This document shows, piece after piece, positions 55,379 through 64,000 of a stretch of DNA of 64,000 nt. The stretch lies in NCBI RefSeq assembly GCF_029892065.1, contig NZ_CP120373.1, forward strand, positions 2,611,001 to 2,675,000. The letters are read 5' to 3'. Under the pieces are notes generated by a model that made no database searches, had not been told where the DNA came from, and saw nothing but the letters and a program-made list of their open reading frames with translations. Both the position numbers and the translations under genes were made by a program. The number at the start of each line of letters is the position of its first letter. Within the stretch, counting starts at the first letter, position 1. The DNA is from Sinorhizobium garamanticum. GTDB taxonomy: Bacteria; Pseudomonadota; Alphaproteobacteria; Rhizobiales; Rhizobiaceae.

Positions 55379-55657
55379 TGCGGACATTCCTTTGTCTTCG
55401 AAGCGGGACAAGGAAGGCGGAAACGCCCATCTTTATCCTGCGCCGATTGATCGTGATGGAAAACTCTTCGTCAGTGATAGAACCATTGCCGCAGAGTTTT
55501 TCATGACAATGTTTCATGAGGTCATGAAGACGTGCAATGCCGGGTGGCCGCCGCAAATGCGAGCAGGAAATCGCCTGCGCACGCACTTTTGGAGAGCCGG
55601 TTCCGGGTGGGCTCACCGGAGAAAGAGAACGTCCCCTTCGCCGGGCGCGCTACATGA

Positions 55658-57043
55658 TCAATCGACGAACTCGACCGTCACGCCCTTGCTCACCATCTTG
55701 CCGAGTTCAGTGGCATCCCAGTTGGTCAGGCGGATGCAGCCGTGGCTCTGGGTCTTGCCAATCTTCGACGGATCCGGCGTGCCGTGAATACCGTAAGTCG
55801 GCTTCGACAGTGCGATCCAGACGGTGCCGACGGGACCGTTCGGACCGGGCTGCAGCGTCAGAATCTTGTCGTTCGCGCCCTGCTGGAAGTTGATCCTCGG
55901 ATTGTAGGTGTAGCCCGGATCGAAGGCGATCCGCTCGACCGACACGATGCCGGACGGGGAGGGCGTGTCCGACGAGCCGATCGTAGAAGGATAAGCGGCA
56001 ATGAGCTTATCGGTCGCATCGTAGGCGAGCACCTGCTTGCGACCCTTGTCGGCCACGATCCGCGCGACCTTGCCCGCCTTGTTCGGACCTGGATTGATGA
56101 CTTTGATGATCGTACCCGGAATGGAAAAATCGACGCCAGGATTGAGTTCGCGCAGGTAGTTCTCGTCCATGTGGAATTTCTCGCCGAGCATCTCGACCGT
56201 GGACGTGAAGGAAAGATGCGGGAGCATCGCCTTGTGGGCGTAGTCCTCGGGAATCGCGGCGACGAAGGGCCCGGCCGCGTCGGCAGCCGTGATCGTGTAG
56301 GTGGTGATCGGCAGCCCGCCGTTGAAACGCAAGCGTTCGAGAATGTCTTCGGTGTTGTTCGGATCGAGCGTCTCGCCGGTCGCCTGCTGCCAGGCTTCGA
56401 TGGCCTTGGTAACGTTCGAGCCCATCTTGCCGTCGATCACACCCGGGGAGAAGCCCTCGCGGTCGAGAAACACCTGCAGTGCCGTGATTTCCGCACGCGA
56501 TTTGCCCTTCACCGACATCGCCGGCGGCATCGGCTGCCTAAGCGGGTCGTCATATTGGGGATCGTAGGCCGCCTGCTCGCTGCCATCCATCAAGCCCGGC
56601 AGGTTGTCCCGCAACTCCTCGCGCTCGACCGGGGCCCGTTCGCGGTAGTCCGGGACCGTGCCCGTAAACTCGCCGGGCTCGGAATAGCCGTAGCCGCGGT
56701 CGCCGTAGTCAGCATAGCCGTCGTTCGAATAGACGTCGACGTCGCTTTGCCGGCGGCGGGCTCTGCCGTAGCCGTCCGACGGCATCACTGTCGCGACAAC
56801 ATTGCCCCATGGATCGACGAGAACGGTGCGGCCGCGGTGGTCCCGCATCGCGCGGACCTCGTCCTGTCCCGGCATGTAGTCGAGAATTTCGCCGTTGGGG
56901 GTAACCAGGATGACATCGCCGCCGCCGCGGTAATAGCCTTCCTGCGCGGCGGCAGGTGTAAGCTCCACGGCCAAAAGGCCGGCTACGGCGAGAAGCGAGA
57001 GGCCGGTGCGGGTCGCAGTCGTCACGATAGAACCTGTTTTCAT
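55658..57043 (-). CDS. L,D-transpeptidase with peptidoglycan-binding domain
   Basis: 461 aa. The N-terminal signal peptide LSLLAVAGLLAVELTPAAAQ is followed by a Gly/Tyr/Asp-rich linker of about 130 residues. A PG_binding_1 domain (ALQVFLDREGFSPGVIDGKM) comes next, then a LysM-like segment (MDENYLRELNPGVDFSIPG) and the YkuD catalytic domain. That domain ends with GIHGTPDPSKIGKTQSHGCI, with catalytic Cys436, and RLTNWD. It forms 3-3 cross-links or anchors proteins to peptidoglycan in the periplasm. Confidence 0.93.
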   Translation of the reverse strand: MKTGSIVTTATRTGLSLLAVAGLLAVELTPAAAQEGYYRGGGDVILVTPNGEILDYMPGQDEVRAMRDHRGRTVLVDPWGNVVATVMPSDGYGRARRRQSDVDVYSNDGYADYGDRGYGYSEPGEFTGTVPDYRERAPVEREELRDNLPGLMDGSEQAAYDPQYDDPLRQPMPPAMSVKGKSRAEITALQVFLDREGFSPGVIDGKMGSNVTKAIEAWQQATGETLDPNNTEDILERLRFNGGLPITTYTITAADAAGPFVAAIPEDYAHKAMLPHLSFTSTVEMLGEKFHMDENYLRELNPGVDFSIPGTIIKVINPGPNKAGKVARIVADKGRKQVLAYDATDKLIAAYPSTIGSSDTPSPSGIVSVERIAFDPGYTYNPRINFQQGANDKILTLQPGPNGPVGTVWIALSKPTYGIHGTPDPSKIGKTQSHGCIRLTNWDATELGKMVSKGVTVEFVD

Positions 57044-57358
57044 GATGATTGATCCGGGCGGTACATGCCGATTTGGACGTTAATGTGAAAAAAGTGAATC
57101 CATCGTGAACGGTTGGTTAAAATTCATCATGACCGATCGGTTAACCGTAGTAGATCGGTATGGCGTCTGTTTCAACCGCGGAGAATGGGTGGGTCAGGGA
57201 CTGAAAGCGATCCTCACCCTGCATTCCCCCGCCGTCTATGCCACTAACGCTCGCGAACCCCGATTGTTCAGTCGGAAATTATCATGTTCGGGGCGTTTTG
57301 CTTTGCTTTATCATGCGTTTGCACCTGCGCGATTCGCGTGTGCCAGCCGGAGCAACCT
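57044..57358. other. Divergent intergenic region
   Basis: 315 bp between the L,D-transpeptidase and DUF4432 starts. It contains two GGTTAA boxes 24 bp apart (57115 and 57139; the second extends to the palindrome GGTTAACC). These may be regulator sites for the transpeptidase gene. A 89-codon frame here has no start signal or recognisable features and was not called. Confidence 0.5.
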
Positions 57359-58201
57359 ATGGAAGCGACCTTGACCAGCACACGTGACGGCGTCCCTGGC
57401 CACCTCCTGTTCGACCGCTTGTCGGCGCTCGACATTGCCGCCTTCGTGGTCGATGGCACGGACCTTTCTCCAGGTTCGGCCATTCCGTCCGATGGTGACC
57501 CGCGGATCGACCATGCGCTCGCCGGCTTTCTCTTTACCTGCGGTCCCGATCACATCCGCCATCCCGAACCCGTCGAAGGCTGCGATGAAGGGAGGCGCTA
57601 CCCTCTGCACGGTTCGCTTGCAGGCACGACCGTCACCCGGGCGAAGATGTCCGCCGACGACACTCGTTGCGAGGCCCTGACCGAGGTGGATCTCGCCTGT
57701 GGCGGCAAGGCGGCCGTCGAGCGTCGGTGGTACGTTAGCGAAAACGGGCAAAGCGTGATGCTTGAGGACCGCGTAACGAACATCGGCCAATCGGCCTTCG
57801 CGCCGATGATGATGTACCACATGAATATCGGTGGCCGGCTGCTCGGCCCCGAAACGCATATTGTCAGTCCTTCGATCGAAGGCGGATCGCTCGGCTGGCA
57901 GTTCGGCGAGGGCGAGAGCGCCCATTTCTGTATTCCGGCGGTTGGCGAGGAAGGCTGGTCGGAGGTTTTGCTCGCGCCGTTGCCGGGGCTTGGCGGGCGG
58001 CGGCTTGCCGTTCGGTTTCGCGTGGACACGCTGCCATTCCTGCAGATGTGGCGCTGCCAGCGCGGCGGCGCCAATGTCATCAGCATCGAGCCGGCGTCGC
58101 ATCGCCTGGCAAAGCGGGGGGAACTGGCCGCATCGGGCGAACTCGGCGCCATCGAGCCCGGCCAGTCGCACGGCTATGCGCTCGGCTTCGCAGTGTCCTG
58201 A
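57359..58201 (+). CDS. DUF4432 / aldose 1-epimerase-like protein
   Basis: 280 aa from the ATG at 57359 with CCGGAGC upstream. The fold is galactose-mutarotase-like: DHIRHPEPVEGCDEGRRYPL, a strand with RRWYVSENGQSVMLEDRVTN, and MMMYHMNIGGRLLGPETH near the likely active-site His. DUF4432 proteins probably bind or epimerise a sugar, but the substrate is unknown. It is a single gene, followed by a RIME2-like element. Confidence 0.82.
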   Translation: MEATLTSTRDGVPGHLLFDRLSALDIAAFVVDGTDLSPGSAIPSDGDPRIDHALAGFLFTCGPDHIRHPEPVEGCDEGRRYPLHGSLAGTTVTRAKMSADDTRCEALTEVDLACGGKAAVERRWYVSENGQSVMLEDRVTNIGQSAFAPMMMYHMNIGGRLLGPETHIVSPSIEGGSLGWQFGEGESAHFCIPAVGEEGWSEVLLAPLPGLGGRRLAVRFRVDTLPFLQMWRCQRGGANVISIEPASHRLAKRGELAASGELGAIEPGQSHGYALGFAVS

Positions 58202-58254
58202 CCGATCGCAATTGCCAGAGCGGGCTGTGAGCGGAAACCCTTCTTCTCCCCGCA

Positions 58255-58357
58255 CTACAGCGCCGTGCGTCCTTTCAGACGCACAAAGGTCGCCGTAGCA
58301 CCTTGAATTGCTGCATGTTTTTGTCCGTAAATCGGCTTCGATTGAGGAAACATGCAG
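58255..58357. repeat. RIME2-like palindromic element
   Basis: CTACAGCGCCGTGCGTCC opens a hairpin closing with CGCCGTAG, followed by CTTGAATTGCTGCATG and closing AAACATGCAG. It is the same two-hairpin layout as at 35168-35278. Confidence 0.8.
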
Positions 58358-58421
58358 CGGCGATTGACGCCGCCTGACGCGAGGCCTAAATCAAGGCAAC
58401 ACCGTCAGAGGAAGCATCATC

Positions 58422-58760
58422 ATGGACATTCGCCAGATCAACGATGAATACTCGGTCTCCGGCCAGATCACGGTCGAGGACCTCGACGAGATCAAGGCGC
58501 TCGGGTTCAAGTCCATCGTCTGCCACCGCCCGGATTTCGAGACCCCTGATCAGCCGACGTTCGATGCGATCGCCGCGCGCGCCGCCGAGCTGGGCCTGGA
58601 AATCACGCATATTCCTGTGGGTCCGATGGGCGTGACCGCCGATGCGGTGACCCGCATGGTCGATGCACTCGACGAGTTCCAGCGCCCGATGCTCGGCTAC
58701 TGCCGTTCCGGCGCCCGCTCTACTGCAGTTTATCAGCAGACACAGCATATCCGCAGCTGA
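58422..58760 (+). CDS. DUF442/TIGR01244-family phosphatase-like protein
   Basis: 112 aa. The N-terminus MDIRQINDEYSVSGQITVED and the C-terminal loop LGYCRSGARSTAVYQQTQ match the small stand-alone domain found in beta-lactamase-hydrolase-like (Blh) proteins. The CRSGARS loop resembles a tyrosine-phosphatase P-loop. The family has been linked to sulfide or stress metabolism in rhizobia, but the reaction is uncertain. It follows a RIME2-like repeat and stands alone, convergent with the TPP enzyme gene. Confidence 0.87.
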   Translation: MDIRQINDEYSVSGQITVEDLDEIKALGFKSIVCHRPDFETPDQPTFDAIAARAAELGLEITHIPVGPMGVTADAVTRMVDALDEFQRPMLGYCRSGARSTAVYQQTQHIRS

Positions 58761-58818
58761 CGGGACCGGTTTGGCGCCCGCCAGGTGCAAGGCGCCAGGG
58801 TTCGGCTCTTGTCTCCCC

Positions 58819-60468
58819 TCAACCGTTGCGAATTTCGCTGAGCGTTCGCGTGGGCGTGATCGCTTCCGGGTCGAGCTTGATTTCGATGATGGCCGGCTTG
58901 CCGCTGGCGCGGGCTCTGAGGAACGCATCCGCGAATTCTTCGGTCCGCACCACGGTTTCGCCGTGGCCGCCATAGGCGCGTGCAAGTGCTGCAAAATCCG
59001 GGTTGGTGAGGTCCGTGGCGCTGACGCGGCCGGGATATTCGCGCTCCTGGTGCATGCGGATCGTGCCGTAGATGCCATTGTTGATGACGAGCACGATGAT
59101 CGGTAGCTGATAGCGGATGGCGGTCGCGAACTCCTGCCCGTGCATGAGGAAGCAGCCGTCGCCGGCAAAGCAGACGACTTCCCGCTCCGGGTGGAGTTGC
59201 TTGGCCGCGACGGCCGCCGGCAGGCCATAACCCATCGAGCCTGAAGCGGGAGCTGCCTGGGTTCCATAACGGCGGAAGCGGTGGAAGCGGTGCAGCCAGG
59301 TGGCGTAGTTGCCGGCGCCGTTGGTAAAGATCGTGTCGGGCGCGGTATTCGCCTCGATCCAGTTCATGATCGGCCCCATCTGTACGTCGCCGGGCCCCTT
59401 CTCGGGCGGCGTCGACCATTTGAGATAGGCTTCATGCATCGCGGCGGTGCGAGCGGACCAAGCGGGTTCGCCGCCCGCAGGCCTGACGTCATCGAGTGCC
59501 GCCACGAAATCGCGCGGGCTTGCGGCGATCGCCAGATCCGGGCGGTAGACGCGGCCGAGTTCCGCGGGATCGGGATGGACATGGACCAGCGTCTGCCTGG
59601 GGTAGGGGACGTCGAGCAGCGTGTAGCTGGAAGAGGGCATCTCGGAAAAACGGCCTCCGACGAGCAGAACGAGGTCGGCCTCCTTGATTTCCTTCGCCAG
59701 CGCGGGGTTGATGCCGATGCCGACATCGCCGGCGTAGACCGGATTCACGTGATCGAAGAGCATCTGGCGGCGGAAGGAGCAGCCGACCGGCAGCCTCCAG
59801 CGCTCCGCGAAACGCCGGAACGCGGCCACGCTTTCGGCAGACCAGCGCGTACCGCCAAGGATGGCGATCGGTCGCTCGGCCGCGGCAAGCAGTTCCTCGA
59901 ACCGGGCGATCTGGCTCGGGCCCGGATGGCTCTCGACCGGCTGGTAGGCACGGGCCAGAGGGGCCTCGGTGCTCTCCGTCAGCATGTCCTCGGGAAGTGT
60001 CAGCACCACCGGGCCGGGCCGGCCGGAGGTCGCCACGGCAAAGGCGCGGGTCACGAATTCGGGGATGCGCGCCGGATCGTCGATTTCCCCCACCCATTTC
60101 GCAACCTCGGTAAAGGCGCGGCGATACTCGATCTCCTGGAAGGCCTCGCGCTCGCGCGCTTCGCGCTGCACCTGGCCGATGAAGAGGATCATCGGGATCG
60201 AATCCTGTCTGGCGACATGAAGGCCGGCGGAGGCGTTGGTGGCGCCTGGGCCGCGGGTCACCATGCAGACGCCCGGCTCGCCTGTGAGCCGTCCCCAGCA
60301 ATCCGCCATCATTGCCGCGCCGCCTTCCTGGCGGCAGACGATGACGTCGATGTCGGTGTCGTGGAGCGCATCCAGTACGGCAAGATAGCTTTCTCCCGGC
60401 ACGCACGAGATGCGCTTGACGCCGTTTGCGACCAGCGCCTCGACAATCAGTTGACCACCCGTTTTCAT
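58819..60468 (-). CDS. Thiamine-pyrophosphate-dependent enzyme (acetolactate-synthase-like)
   Basis: 549 aa from the ATG at 60468 with GGGAGGTG upstream. The Pyr domain contains VCRQEGGAAMMADCWGR with the conserved Glu. A central domain follows, and the PP domain has VVCFAGDGCFLMHGQEFATA, starting the GDG-(X)n-NN cofactor motif, which ends VINNGIYG. Relatives include acetolactate synthase large subunits, oxalyl-CoA decarboxylase and sulfoacetaldehyde acetyltransferase. No regulatory small-subunit gene is next to it, so a catabolic decarboxylase or ligase is more likely than isoleucine/valine synthesis. A DMT-family exporter follows upstream on the same strand. Confidence 0.87.
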   Translation of the reverse strand: MKTGGQLIVEALVANGVKRISCVPGESYLAVLDALHDTDIDVIVCRQEGGAAMMADCWGRLTGEPGVCMVTRGPGATNASAGLHVARQDSIPMILFIGQVQREAREREAFQEIEYRRAFTEVAKWVGEIDDPARIPEFVTRAFAVATSGRPGPVVLTLPEDMLTESTEAPLARAYQPVESHPGPSQIARFEELLAAAERPIAILGGTRWSAESVAAFRRFAERWRLPVGCSFRRQMLFDHVNPVYAGDVGIGINPALAKEIKEADLVLLVGGRFSEMPSSSYTLLDVPYPRQTLVHVHPDPAELGRVYRPDLAIAASPRDFVAALDDVRPAGGEPAWSARTAAMHEAYLKWSTPPEKGPGDVQMGPIMNWIEANTAPDTIFTNGAGNYATWLHRFHRFRRYGTQAAPASGSMGYGLPAAVAAKQLHPEREVVCFAGDGCFLMHGQEFATAIRYQLPIIVLVINNGIYGTIRMHQEREYPGRVSATDLTNPDFAALARAYGGHGETVVRTEEFADAFLRARASGKPAIIEIKLDPEAITPTRTLSEIRNG

Positions 60469-60531
60469 CCACACACCTCCCAATGCCATTTCATTCTATC
60501 CGCTTGCGGATTTGTTCATTTTACGGACGCC

Positions 60532-61485
60532 TCAGATCGCCGGCGAGACCGGTGCGATGCTTGCCGTCTTCTCGACATTGCGCTCGCGCCAGATAATATA
60601 GAGACCCGAGCCGATGATGATCGCGATGCCCAGCCACTTCAGTGCGTCCGGCAGATCGCCGAAGACGAGCCAGCCGAAGATCGTCGCCGAGACGATTTCG
60701 AGATATTGCAGCGGCGCGAGAACCGAGGCCGGGGCGGCGCGATAGGCATAGACACCAAGCACGCCCGAGATCGTCGCGCTGACGCCGACGCCGAGTAGAT
60801 AGAGCCAGGCGTTGCCCTCCGGCCAGACGGGATCGAACACGCTCGAGCCGCTGCCCTCACCGAGCGAGAGCAGGACGAAGCAGAAGAGGCCGCCCCAGAT
60901 GCCCGCGTGGAACTGCATCGACCAGGGGTCCTCGTTCTGCGCAACCATGCGCGTGACGAGCAGAAAGACGGCGAGCCCGAAGGCGGAGACAATCGGGAGA
61001 AGCGCGATCAAGCCTACCTCCTGCATGCTCGGCTGGATGACGAGCAGCGCACCGAAGAATCCGACGGCGCAGGCGGTGTAGCGCCGCCAGCCGATCGTTT
61101 CCTTGAGGAAGATGCTGCCGAGAATCGTGAGGATGATCGGCTCGACGAAGAAGATGGCGATCGCGTCGGCCACTTCCATCACCTTCAGCGTGGTGATGAA
61201 GGAGAGCATGGTCAGCACCAGAAGCCCGCCGCGCAGTGCATGCAGCGCGCTCTTGCGCCAGGTGAGATCGAAGAGGGTGCGGCGGATAAGCACGACCGGC
61301 AGGATGAAGACGACCTGCAGCAGGAAGCGGACGGCGGTGATCTCGGCCGACGGAACCGTGGCGATCGCAAGCTTGGAGAAAATGTCGATCAGCGGCGAAA
61401 TCAGAACGGCGATGACCATCAGCGTCAGGCCATAGGAAACGCGGTCGTGAGCGGCAGCGATTTTGGGCAGGGAGAGGTCGGTCAT
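60532..61485 (-). CDS. EamA/DMT-family transporter
   Basis: 317 aa with ten predicted membrane helices arranged as two five-helix EamA repeats. The first starts YGLTLMVIAVLISPLIDIFS, the second near EVGLIALLPIVSAFGLAVFL. Members export metabolites or take up nucleotide-like compounds. It precedes the TPP-enzyme gene on the same strand by about 60 bp and follows the hydrolase gene, possibly one transcript. The substrate is unknown. Confidence 0.88.
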   Translation of the reverse strand: MTDLSLPKIAAAHDRVSYGLTLMVIAVLISPLIDIFSKLAIATVPSAEITAVRFLLQVVFILPVVLIRRTLFDLTWRKSALHALRGGLLVLTMLSFITTLKVMEVADAIAIFFVEPIILTILGSIFLKETIGWRRYTACAVGFFGALLVIQPSMQEVGLIALLPIVSAFGLAVFLLVTRMVAQNEDPWSMQFHAGIWGGLFCFVLLSLGEGSGSSVFDPVWPEGNAWLYLLGVGVSATISGVLGVYAYRAAPASVLAPLQYLEIVSATIFGWLVFGDLPDALKWLGIAIIIGSGLYIIWRERNVEKTASIAPVSPAI

Positions 61486-61499
61486 GGTCTTCCGTCTCG

Positions 61500-62435
61500 T
61501 CAGCGCTTCCTATCGACCGCCTTCTGGCACCAGGCGGCGAAGTCTTCGATTGCCTTCTCGCGGCCGATCTCGTTGAGCGTCTCGTGGCGCATGCCGTCAT
61601 GGATGGTAACGGTCACGTCGGTCATGCCGCGTGCCTTCATTCGCCCGGCGAGCCAGCGAATGGCGGCGCCGTTGGATGTCGAAGGATCGGCGCTGCCACC
61701 GACCAGATGGACCGGCAGATTGGCGGGCAACCGCGCCAGCCGGTCCACACGGGCGCCGGCGAAGGCGAATTTGAACACGTCGATCCAAAGTGAAACCGTC
61801 GCATCGAAACCGCAGAGAGGATCGGCCACATATTTGGCGACTTCGCTTTCGTCGCGCGACAGCCAGTCGAAATCGGTCTTCCGATCGGCAATCGCCTTGC
61901 TCCATGCGCCGAAGGTGAGCTTCGTCAGCAGCGGACTCGGCACGTCCGAACCTTTCAGCATCCTCTCGATCGCCAGTATCGCCTGGCCGCCTCGGCCGGC
62001 AATGCCGGGGCGGAAATTGGAGTTCCAGACGGCGAGCGCGTCATAAAGCTCGGGATCGGTTTCTGCGGCGTTGAGCGCGATGAGGCCGCCCATCGAATGG
62101 CCGAAGAGGATAATCGGCAGCCCTGGATGGCCGGCGGCGGCCACGTCGCGCATCGCCCGCACGTCCGCTATGACCTTCGCCGCCCCGTCGCGGTGTGCGA
62201 AGGTCGCCAGCGGGGCATCCGGCGCCCGGCTTGCGCCATGGCCGCGATGGTCATGCGCATAGACGTGGAAGCCACGTTTCGCCATCGCCTCGGCGAAGCG
62301 CGCGTAGCGGCCGGAATGCTCGGCAAGCCCATGGCTGACGATGAGAATGCCCCGCGGCTCGATCGAGGCGGCGAAGTGCCGCCAGCCGAGCGCAGCACCC
62401 GTCGGGCTTTGATGCGTCCTCACCTGCCCGAACAT
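61500..62435 (-). CDS. Alpha/beta hydrolase (monoacylglycerol lipase/lysophospholipase-like)
   Basis: 311 aa from the ATG at 62435 with GGGGG about 7 bp upstream; a TTG at 62453 would add six residues. The lid-less core shows GILIVSHGLAEHSGRYARFA, HVYAHDHRGHGASRAPDAPL, the nucleophile elbow ILFGHSMGGLIAL and the C-terminal His near VTIHDGMRHETLNE. This pattern is typical of lysophospholipase L2/monoglyceride lipase (PldB-like). It starts the minus-strand group with the DMT transporter 15 bp downstream. Confidence 0.89.
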   Translation of the reverse strand: MFGQVRTHQSPTGAALGWRHFAASIEPRGILIVSHGLAEHSGRYARFAEAMAKRGFHVYAHDHRGHGASRAPDAPLATFAHRDGAAKVIADVRAMRDVAAAGHPGLPIILFGHSMGGLIALNAAETDPELYDALAVWNSNFRPGIAGRGGQAILAIERMLKGSDVPSPLLTKLTFGAWSKAIADRKTDFDWLSRDESEVAKYVADPLCGFDATVSLWIDVFKFAFAGARVDRLARLPANLPVHLVGGSADPSTSNGAAIRWLAGRMKARGMTDVTVTIHDGMRHETLNEIGREKAIEDFAAWCQKAVDRKR

Positions 62436-62512
62436 GCCATGCCCCCGGAACAATCGTCAGACTCTCGCGTGCGGGTTGCCAACGGAGCGTCCGTTGCGCG
62501 AACCGGAAACAC

Positions 62513-62548
62513 TTTCCAGCGGAAAATGCGCTTCTCAGCGGAAAATGC
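62513..62548. promoter_or_regulatory. Repeated CAGCGGAAAATGC boxes
   Basis: A 13-bp direct repeat at 62517-62529 and 62536-62548, starts 19 bp apart, overlaps a TTTCC-AGC-GGAAA palindrome at 62513-62525. It lies between the divergent hydrolase and RNase T2 genes. It is a candidate operator only. Confidence 0.4.
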
Positions 62549-62714
62549 ACTCCGGCCGATATCAAATCGATTTGCGCCGCAAAGGCAATCGCTGCTTGTT
62601 GCTTGTTGCGCATGAGGTCACAACGAATCCGGAAATGAAGATTAGGGGTTGCAATTTTCGCGCTTTTGTCGATATTTGTTCTCGTTTTGTTTTCCTGTTG
62701 GAGGCTATTTGAAA

Positions 62715-63488
62715 ATGCGGGCGAGGGTGAAAACGAATCTTGCGAGAGTTGCAACGCTCATTCTGGGGCTGGGACTATCCTCCTTTGCTGTAGCCGAGGA
62801 AGTGTCGACGGACGAAGCGACGGGCGTGGCAAGCTCCGGCAAGACGCAATATGTGCTGGCGGTCAGCTGGCAGCCGGGATTTTGCGAAACGCGGCCGAAC
62901 CGCAACGAATGCGCGGACCAGACGGCAGACCGCTATGATGCTACGCACTTTTCGCTTCATGGCCTCTGGCCGCTGAAGAAAAGCTATTGCGGCGTCGAGG
63001 CGGAGCTCAAGGCGCGCGATCGGAAGGGCGATTGGCTGGAGTTGCCGAAGCTTGCCATGTCCGACGAGACCGCTGCGCGTCTGCTTGTCGCCATGCCGGG
63101 CGTCAAATCAGGCCTCGATCGCCACCAATGGCTCCAGAGCGGCACGTGCCAGACGGCAAAGGCCGAGGATTACTTCAAGCAGCAACTGCGTCTTCTCGAC
63201 GAACTGAACTCGTCCCCCGTGCAGACCCTCTTTGCCGACAAACTTGGTTCGGAGATCGGCGAAAGTGAGATCAAGCAGGCTTTTGACCGGAGCTTCGGCG
63301 CCGGTGCTGGTGACCGGGTGCGCATGCGTTGCCAGACGGTCAACGGCCGCAGCGTCATCACCGGCCTCACCATCGGACTTTCCGGGGATCTCGCAGGCAA
63401 GGACGACCTTAAAAGCCTGATCCAGGCGGCCGGGACGACCGAGTTCAAGTGCGCCAAAGGGATCGCCGACGCTGCCGGGCGCAGCTGA
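62715..63488 (+). CDS. Ribonuclease T2-family protein, secreted
   Basis: 257 aa from the ATG at 62715 with GGAGG 10 bp upstream. The signal peptide is LARVATLILGLGLSSFAVAE. The first catalytic segment is ATHFSLHGLWPLKK (His82 region). The second is SGLDRHQWLQSGTC. These are CAS I and CAS II, with the second reading HQW in place of HEW. Six or more Cys suggest disulfides. It would cleave RNA without base specificity in the periplasm or outside the cell, supplying phosphate or nucleotides. Confidence 0.9.
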   Translation: MRARVKTNLARVATLILGLGLSSFAVAEEVSTDEATGVASSGKTQYVLAVSWQPGFCETRPNRNECADQTADRYDATHFSLHGLWPLKKSYCGVEAELKARDRKGDWLELPKLAMSDETAARLLVAMPGVKSGLDRHQWLQSGTCQTAKAEDYFKQQLRLLDELNSSPVQTLFADKLGSEIGESEIKQAFDRSFGAGAGDRVRMRCQTVNGRSVITGLTIGLSGDLAGKDDLKSLIQAAGTTEFKCAKGIADAAGRS

Positions 63489-63605
63489 TCCGCGACGGTT
63501 CTTGCCGGAAGGGATTGGCGTGGGCAGGCCCTTGGCGGATTGCCCCGCCACCATAATTCGCCTACATAGCGGGCAAATTTCCCTTCCGATGCGGAGCATT
63601 CCCTT

Positions 63606-64000
63606 ATGGCACGTCAGTTCATCTATCACATGGCCGGGCTCAACAAGGCCTATGGCAACAAGAAGGTCCTGGAGAACATCCATCTTTCGTTCTACCCGGA
63701 CGCGAAGATCGGTATTCTCGGCCCCAACGGCGCCGGTAAGTCGACGGTCCTTAGGATCATGGCGGGCCTCGACCATGAATATACCGGCGAAGCCTGGGTC
63801 GCCGAGGGCGCAACCGTCGGCTTTCTGCAGCAGGAACCGCAGCTCAATCCCGCAAAGACCGTGCTCGAGAACGTCATGGAAGGCGTTGCCACCAAGAAGG
63901 CGATCCTCGATCGCTACAACGAGCTGATGATGAACTATTCCGACGAGACGGCGGAAGAGGGTGCCAAGCTCCAGGACATCATCGACAGCCAGAACCTCTG
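63606..64000 (+). CDS. ettA: Energy-dependent translational throttle protein EttA, partial (5' part)
   Basis: The frame from the ATG at 63606 starts MARQFIYHMAGLNKAYGNKK. It contains Walker A GILGPNGAGKSTVLRIMAG and GFLQQEPQLNPAKTVLENV, followed by the ABC-F arm region, and runs off the right edge after 131 codons. ABC-F proteins of this type bind the ribosomal E site and gate translation by ADP/ATP ratio. The N-terminus is distinctive enough for ettA rather than other ABC-F members. Confidence 0.93.
   Translation, partial: MARQFIYHMAGLNKAYGNKKVLENIHLSFYPDAKIGILGPNGAGKSTVLRIMAGLDHEYTGEAWVAEGATVGFLQQEPQLNPAKTVLENVMEGVATKKAILDRYNELMMNYSDETAEEGAKLQDIIDSQNL

Noticed and set aside
57105..57374. 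89-codon plus-strand frame upstream of the DUF4432 gene
   Set aside because: There is no ribosome binding site, the composition is not protein-like, and it overlaps the DUF4432 start.

Overview
The window looks like chromosomal DNA of a Sinorhizobium/Ensifer-type alphaproteobacterium. Coding sequence is GC-rich. Rhizobial intergenic mosaic repeats (RIME-like palindromes) sit between many genes. Most genes encode ABC importers and catabolic enzymes of a soil or plant-associated heterotroph, and an FMN riboswitch precedes a ribH-type gene. I saw no rRNA, tRNA, CRISPR array, prophage or insertion sequence. Both ends cut genes: a LysR regulator on the left and ettA on the right.

Layout. 0-2 kb: LysR regulator, divergent esterase, ACT-domain protein. 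2-12 kb: a peptide-uptake locus with a CocE-type peptidase/esterase, two close paralogous family-5 binding proteins, one DppB-DppC-DppDF transporter and an XRE-like regulator. 12-20.3 kb: a trimethylammonium-acid (gamma-butyrobetaine/crotonobetaine/carnitine) degradation cluster on the minus strand, namely CaiD-like hydratase, ADP-forming acyl-CoA ligase, acyl-CoA dehydrogenase, carnitine dehydrogenase-thioesterase fusion and dehydrocarnitine-cleaving enzyme, with a divergent CdhR-like regulator. 20.3-29.2 kb: a histidine-like cluster with a frameshifted tandem-HTH LysR regulator, an ammonia-lyase homologue without the MIO triad, a hydantoinase, an N-carbamoyl-amino-acid amidohydrolase, a DUF917 protein, a TfoX-domain protein and a urocanase homologue without the usual active-site Cys. 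The gene set fits degradation of ergothioneine (or a related betaine of histidine) to glutamate. 29.2-35.1 kb: a Pot-type ABC importer with an SDR dehydrogenase and a LuxR regulator. 35.4-40 kb: LtrA-like membrane protein, TonB siderophore receptor and AraC regulator.

40.3-46.2 kb: ribH with FMN riboswitch, a second Pot/Fbp-type ABC importer and an RpiR regulator. 46.3-53 kb: a plus-strand operon with N-formylglutamate amidohydrolase-like protein, APC permease, glutamine-synthetase-like ligase, aldehyde dehydrogenase and Fe-dependent alcohol dehydrogenase, which resembles a gamma-glutamylation route for an amine or amino alcohol. 53-64 kb: VirC1/ParA-like ATPase, FAD amine oxidase, L,D-transpeptidase, DUF4432 protein, DUF442 phosphatase-like protein, TPP enzyme, DMT exporter, lysophospholipase-like hydrolase, RNase T2 and ettA.

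Together the window encodes uptake and breakdown of nitrogenous, often quaternary-ammonium, compounds down to glycine betaine and glutamate. The strongest candidate for an under-described system is the 21.5-29.2 kb cluster, which sits directly beside the carnitine cluster. All functional statements rest on reading motifs and gene order; no database search was run.
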